A DNA stretch of 64,000 nt from CAZMNY01 sp964567745 (GTDB taxonomy: Bacteria > Planctomycetota > Planctomycetia > Pirellulales > Pirellulaceae). A program made the translations under genes and the position numbers. A model generated the notes under the pieces. The model had not been told where the DNA came from. It did not search any database and worked only from the letters and a program-made list of their open reading frames with translations. Every line of letters begins with the position of its first letter. Position 1 is the first letter of the stretch. Positions 60,886-64,000 of the stretch are shown piece by piece. The stretch covers positions 124,001-188,000 of the forward strand of contig CAZMNY010000001.1 of NCBI GenBank assembly GCA_964567745.1, written 5' to 3'.

Positions 60886-61800
60886 GTGTCGCGATGTCTG
60901 GTATTGGGAGTAGCCGCGATGCTCGTGGCTGCCGCCCTCGGTTGCGATCAAGGCGGTATTCGGACGGCGAATTACCATACCTCGCCCGATGTGGCCGAGA
61001 AGCTTCGCGAAAAGCTCGTCGTGCAAAGTGCAGGCGGCGGGGCCGCAGCGGAGTTGGCGGATCCGACAGGCTTCGCGACGATTCGCGGCATGTTCAAGAT
61101 TTCTGGTAACGCCCCGCAGATGGCTCGGCTCGCAGTGACTGGTGACGACGCCAGTCTCTGTGCACCGGGCGGCCAGGGACCGCTGTCGGAAGAAGTGGTG
61201 GCTGGACCGGGCGGGGAGCTCGCGAATGTGGTCATCTTTCTCGACAGTAAGATCCCGCAGGAATGGGAACACGAAGATTATGCAGCGACGAGGGACGCGT
61301 TGCTTGCTGGCGAGAACGGTTTCGATCAGAAACAATGCTTGTTTTTGTCGCATGTGTTTGCCATGCGTTCCACGCAAACGGTGGAAATCATCAATAGCGA
61401 TGGCGTCGGGCACAACACCAACATCCAGCCGATCAAAGGCGCACAACCCTCGAACAACTCACTGCCAGCCAACAGCACTTCGGTTTACGCGCCGGGCGGC
61501 GAGTCACCGGCGCCTTTCTCGGTCACGTGCAGCATCCACCCGTGGATGAAAGCCTACATGATCACCCGCAGCAACCCTTACTTTGCGGTGACGAATAAGG
61601 ACGGTTCGTTTGAAATCAAGAACGCGCCGACTGGCGTTCCTTTGACGTTTCGAGTGTGGCAGGAGAAGGCGGGCTTCCTACAAGAGGTGACCGTCAACGG
61701 CGCGGCGGAAAAATGGTCCAAGGGGCGATTCAAAACAACTTTGAACGCAGACGAAGATGTCAACCTGGACGTTGTTATCAACGCGACGGTTTTTGAATAG
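60886..61800 (+). CDS. Cupredoxin-like lipoprotein
   Basis: I use GTG 60886 because GGAGG lies six bases upstream and because it gives a lipoprotein signal ending in AALGC (MSRCLVLGVAAMLVAAALGC); the frame also opens at TTG 60838. The 304-residue product has His in GVGHNTNIQP and the copper motif CSIHPWM, as in the previous gene. The C-terminal segment (PYFAVTNKDGSFEIKNAPTGVPLTFRVWQEKAGFLQEVTVNG) is clearly paralogous to it. An insert of about 60 residues separates this protein from its paralogue in the N-terminal half. It is probably a membrane-tethered electron carrier of the same chain. Confidence 0.85.
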   Translation: MSRCLVLGVAAMLVAAALGCDQGGIRTANYHTSPDVAEKLREKLVVQSAGGGAAAELADPTGFATIRGMFKISGNAPQMARLAVTGDDASLCAPGGQGPLSEEVVAGPGGELANVVIFLDSKIPQEWEHEDYAATRDALLAGENGFDQKQCLFLSHVFAMRSTQTVEIINSDGVGHNTNIQPIKGAQPSNNSLPANSTSVYAPGGESPAPFSVTCSIHPWMKAYMITRSNPYFAVTNKDGSFEIKNAPTGVPLTFRVWQEKAGFLQEVTVNGAAEKWSKGRFKTTLNADEDVNLDVVINATVFE

Positions 61801-61863
61801 AAACTGGTGGACGAAGACGTCGGCTGGCCGGCGTCGCCAAACGGTAAACACTTTCGCAGTACC

Positions 61864-63126
61864 ATGTCGCTGAGATCGATAAATCCATCCATGAACGTTT
61901 TGCTGAACCAAGCCCAGCGCTGTCTCGTGGCAACTAGCTTGCTCGCTGTTGCTGCAGCCGTAGGTTGTGGAGCTCCCGAAGCAGAGTTTCGCCTGAACCG
62001 CGTTTACGCGGCGGTGGAAGAGAGCCGGAACAACGTCACATTTACTGAACCTCAGATGCAGAACGTCAACGATGTCGTGACGGCTCTATTCGGAACGCCT
62101 GACAGCCCCATCGTCCCGAATCTACCTGACGTCGACCTCGTCAGCGTGTTGGACCAGCGGAAGCTTGACTTGGCGGCTGGTCCGGTGCACCGCGAGAGCA
62201 TTGATTCGCCGACGGGTCTTTATCGCGAGCATTGTGTGCATTGCCATGGGATCACCGGTGATGGCGCCGGCCCGACGGCTGCATTCTTGAATCCTTATCC
62301 GCGCGACTACCGCCGAGGCATTTTCAAATTCAAGTCGACGCCGAATCTAACGCCTCCGACGGACGACGACCTGCACCGCACGCTATTTGAAGGCCTCCCT
62401 GGCACTTCGATGCCCTCCTTCAAACTGTTGCCGCGAAACGAACTTGAATCGCTGGTCCATTACGTCCGCTACTTGGCAATTCGAGGCGAAGTGGAGCGGC
62501 AGTTTATCTACGGTCTCGTCACCGAACTGGACGAAGGCGAATTGCTCATCGATTTTTCCGTCGCGGGCGAAGAACAGTACGATTTCGTTCGATCCGAGGC
62601 GGCGCTCATTGTTCAAAAGTGGATTGACGCCGAAGCCGCTGCGACTCCCGTTCCGGCTCGGCCCGAAATGCCCATGGAAGAGTCGATCGCCAAGGGGAAA
62701 GAGCTCTTTTTTGGCCCGGTAGCCAACTGCGTCAAATGCCACGGCCCGACGGGAATCGGCGACGGCGTCACGAACGACTACGACGAGTGGACGAAAGAAC
62801 TCAACCCAGCGAACAAAGAACCGCTACAACGGTTTCTGTCCCTGGGCGCCCTGGCGCCTCGCAACAGCCGTCCGCGCAACTTACGGATGGATGTTTATCG
62901 AGGAGGCAGGCGGCCCGTCGACCTCTACTGGCGAATCCACAACGGAATCGCTGGAACTCCCATGCCGGCCGCCGCGATGAAACCGGATGGTGCGCCTGAA
63001 AATGACACGCGATTGACGCCCAAAGACATTTGGAGCCTGATCGATTACATACGCCACTTGCCATACGAACCGCTAAGCAAACCGGCCAATTTGCAGCAAC
63101 CAACAAATAATCGTGAGCGGCTCTAG
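61864..63126 (+). CDS. Dihaem cytochrome c lipoprotein
   Basis: From ATG 61864 (or 61891) the protein of about 420 residues has a lipoprotein signal (CLVATSLLAVAAAVGCG). Two cytochrome c domains follow. The first has CVHCH in REHCVHCHGITGDGAGPTAAFLNPYPRDYR and a Met ligand in GTSMPSFK. The second has CVKCH in VANCVKCHGPTGIGDG and Met candidates in GTPMPAAAM. It is close to the cytochromes that feed planctomycete oxidases. It lies 63 bases after the cupredoxin-like lipoprotein and is followed by the oxidase subunit II gene. Confidence 0.92.
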   Translation: MSLRSINPSMNVLLNQAQRCLVATSLLAVAAAVGCGAPEAEFRLNRVYAAVEESRNNVTFTEPQMQNVNDVVTALFGTPDSPIVPNLPDVDLVSVLDQRKLDLAAGPVHRESIDSPTGLYREHCVHCHGITGDGAGPTAAFLNPYPRDYRRGIFKFKSTPNLTPPTDDDLHRTLFEGLPGTSMPSFKLLPRNELESLVHYVRYLAIRGEVERQFIYGLVTELDEGELLIDFSVAGEEQYDFVRSEAALIVQKWIDAEAAATPVPARPEMPMEESIAKGKELFFGPVANCVKCHGPTGIGDGVTNDYDEWTKELNPANKEPLQRFLSLGALAPRNSRPRNLRMDVYRGGRRPVDLYWRIHNGIAGTPMPAAAMKPDGAPENDTRLTPKDIWSLIDYIRHLPYEPLSKPANLQQPTNNRERL

Positions 63127-63292
63127 GCCACCGCGGAATGATGCCACGTGAAGTGAGGCGCCACGCTGTGTCGCGTCTCGAATGACAAAACAAAATCCGG
63201 AATCCGAACATCGAGATGATGGCGAGACTGGAAAATCCAAATCACCAATGGCGCTCGGCGACGAGCGAACGCGACAAGGTTGGAGGATAACC

Positions 63293-64000
63293 GTGGGACG
63301 GCTTTGGAGCATTCTATTTTTGGCAGTGCCAATTCTTGGGGTCGGCTCAATTTATTGGGCGATTGCCGGCTTTTACCCAATGGAAGGTCATTGGCTTCCG
63401 CTGAATATCAGCCGTGAAGGACAGGCGATCGACGAGCTCTTCACCTTTATTCTCTATCTGACTGGTTTCGTGTTCGTCGGCACCAGCTTGGCTCTGTTTT
63501 GGTTCATGTGGAAATACGACCGCGACAAGAACAACGAGCCGGTCAAGTACGTCCACGGCAGTCATACACTGGAAATCGTTTGGTCGATTCTTCCCGCAGC
63601 GACGTTGCTCTTTATCGCCATTTACCAGATGAACGCCTGGGCGACGGCGAAAATGCAACGCCCCACGGACGAGTCAGGCAAGCATAAGGCGCCGATCGCC
63701 GAGGTTACCGGACGCCAATTTGAATGGCGAATTCGATACGCGGGCGAAAACGGAATTCTCTACGACCAGGACGACATCCTGACGGTCAACGAATTGCACG
63801 TGCCGGTGGACGAAGACGTCGTGCTGGTGATCAAGAGTGAAGATGTGCTCCACAGTTTTTTCCTGCCGAACCTGCGTGTCAAACAAGACGTCGTGCCCGG
63901 CCTGAAACAACTCACCTGGTTCCGAGCCGATCGACAGGGCGTTTACGACATCGTCTGCGCCGAGCTCTGCGGTTGGGGACACTACAAGATGCGAGGCCGC
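63293..64000 (+). CDS. coxB: Cytochrome c oxidase subunit II (partial)
   Basis: The gene starts at GTG 63293, six bases after GGAGG, and runs off the window end; 236 codons are present. There are two membrane helices: MGRLWSILFLAVPILGVGSIYWAIAG, which may act as a signal, then ELFTFILYLTGFVFVGTSLALFWFMWKY with HGSHTLEIVWSILPAATLLFIAIYQ. The periplasmic cupredoxin domain has TGRQFEWRIRYAG and DVLHSFFLPNLRVKQDVVPG. The CuA centre is CAELCGWGHYKM with its two Cys, Glu, His and Met. It should receive electrons from the dihaem cytochrome or cupredoxins encoded upstream. Confidence 0.96.
   Translation, partial: MGRLWSILFLAVPILGVGSIYWAIAGFYPMEGHWLPLNISREGQAIDELFTFILYLTGFVFVGTSLALFWFMWKYDRDKNNEPVKYVHGSHTLEIVWSILPAATLLFIAIYQMNAWATAKMQRPTDESGKHKAPIAEVTGRQFEWRIRYAGENGILYDQDDILTVNELHVPVDEDVVLVIKSEDVLHSFFLPNLRVKQDVVPGLKQLTWFRADRQGVYDIVCAELCGWGHYKMRGR

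Overview
The window reads as a chromosomal contig from a planctomycete, most likely the Pirellula/Rhodopirellula side of the phylum, though the rank is inferred. The clues are: a secreted protein with the planctomycete-type N-terminal motif ESLEDRRLLA (1849-2787); a TatC with a large extra first loop; planctomycete-style cupredoxin and multihaem respiratory proteins; a split cytochrome b with a very large multihaem cytochrome c; and many genes with weak or no Shine-Dalgarno site. I saw no rRNA, tRNA, CRISPR or complete insertion sequence. A 100-base run of N (30429-30528) interrupts a 14-bp tandem repeat.

Layout. 1-1278: ABC exporter (permease cut by the window edge, plus ATPase). 1849-4602: secreted protein, hypothetical protein, sulfotransferase. 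4599-9290 (minus strand): nitrogen cluster amtB-glnB-glnD, with a 110-bp inverted-repeat element between amtB and glnB. 9608-10771: cobalamin adenosyltransferase and a Nudix hydrolase. 10823-18392 (minus strand): an eight-gene ubiquitin-like conjugation operon. 18795-21580: transglutaminase lipoprotein and a conserved hypothetical. 21694-23633: a broken wzz-like gene joined to a dcm-vsr pair. 23677-37568: rhomboid-like protein, two histidine kinases, lipoprotein, priA, nadD, rnhA, a CBM9-like protein and recG. 37838-40163: porin and a second PII protein. 40642-50773: manA, tatC, pseudouridine synthase, pyrK, rpsT, a TPR protein, cobA-hemD fusion and purD. 51313-64000: a respiratory cluster (Rieske protein, split cytochrome b, octahaem cytochrome c, two cupredoxin-like proteins, dihaem cytochrome c, cytochrome oxidase subunit II cut by the window end).

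The most interesting part is the ubiquitin-like operon. In transcription order it has a ubiquitin-fold protein ending in Ala-Gly, an E2 with an intact HPN...Cys site, a JAMM peptidase, an E1, a second JAMM peptidase with two membrane segments and a coiled coil, a second E2 whose active-site Cys is Ser, and two membrane-anchored RING-finger proteins. E2, JAMM and RING each occur twice while E1 and the ubiquitin-like protein occur once. This suggests a membrane-centred pathway with an active E2 plus an inactive E2 variant, two candidate deconjugases and two candidate E3s. The disordered tails of both E2s carry matching short hydrophobic-acidic motifs that resemble SUMO-interacting motifs. RING/E1/E2/JAB neighbourhoods are known in bacteria from comparative genomics. 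The duplicated architecture, the dead E2 and the shared tail motifs are the parts that look under-described.

The respiratory cluster is the second point of interest. Its Rieske protein has a long Ala/Pro-rich N-terminal extension with a four-times repeated helical motif. Its 1622-residue cytochrome c combines a membrane anchor, coiled coil, PDZ-like segment and eight CXXCH sites.
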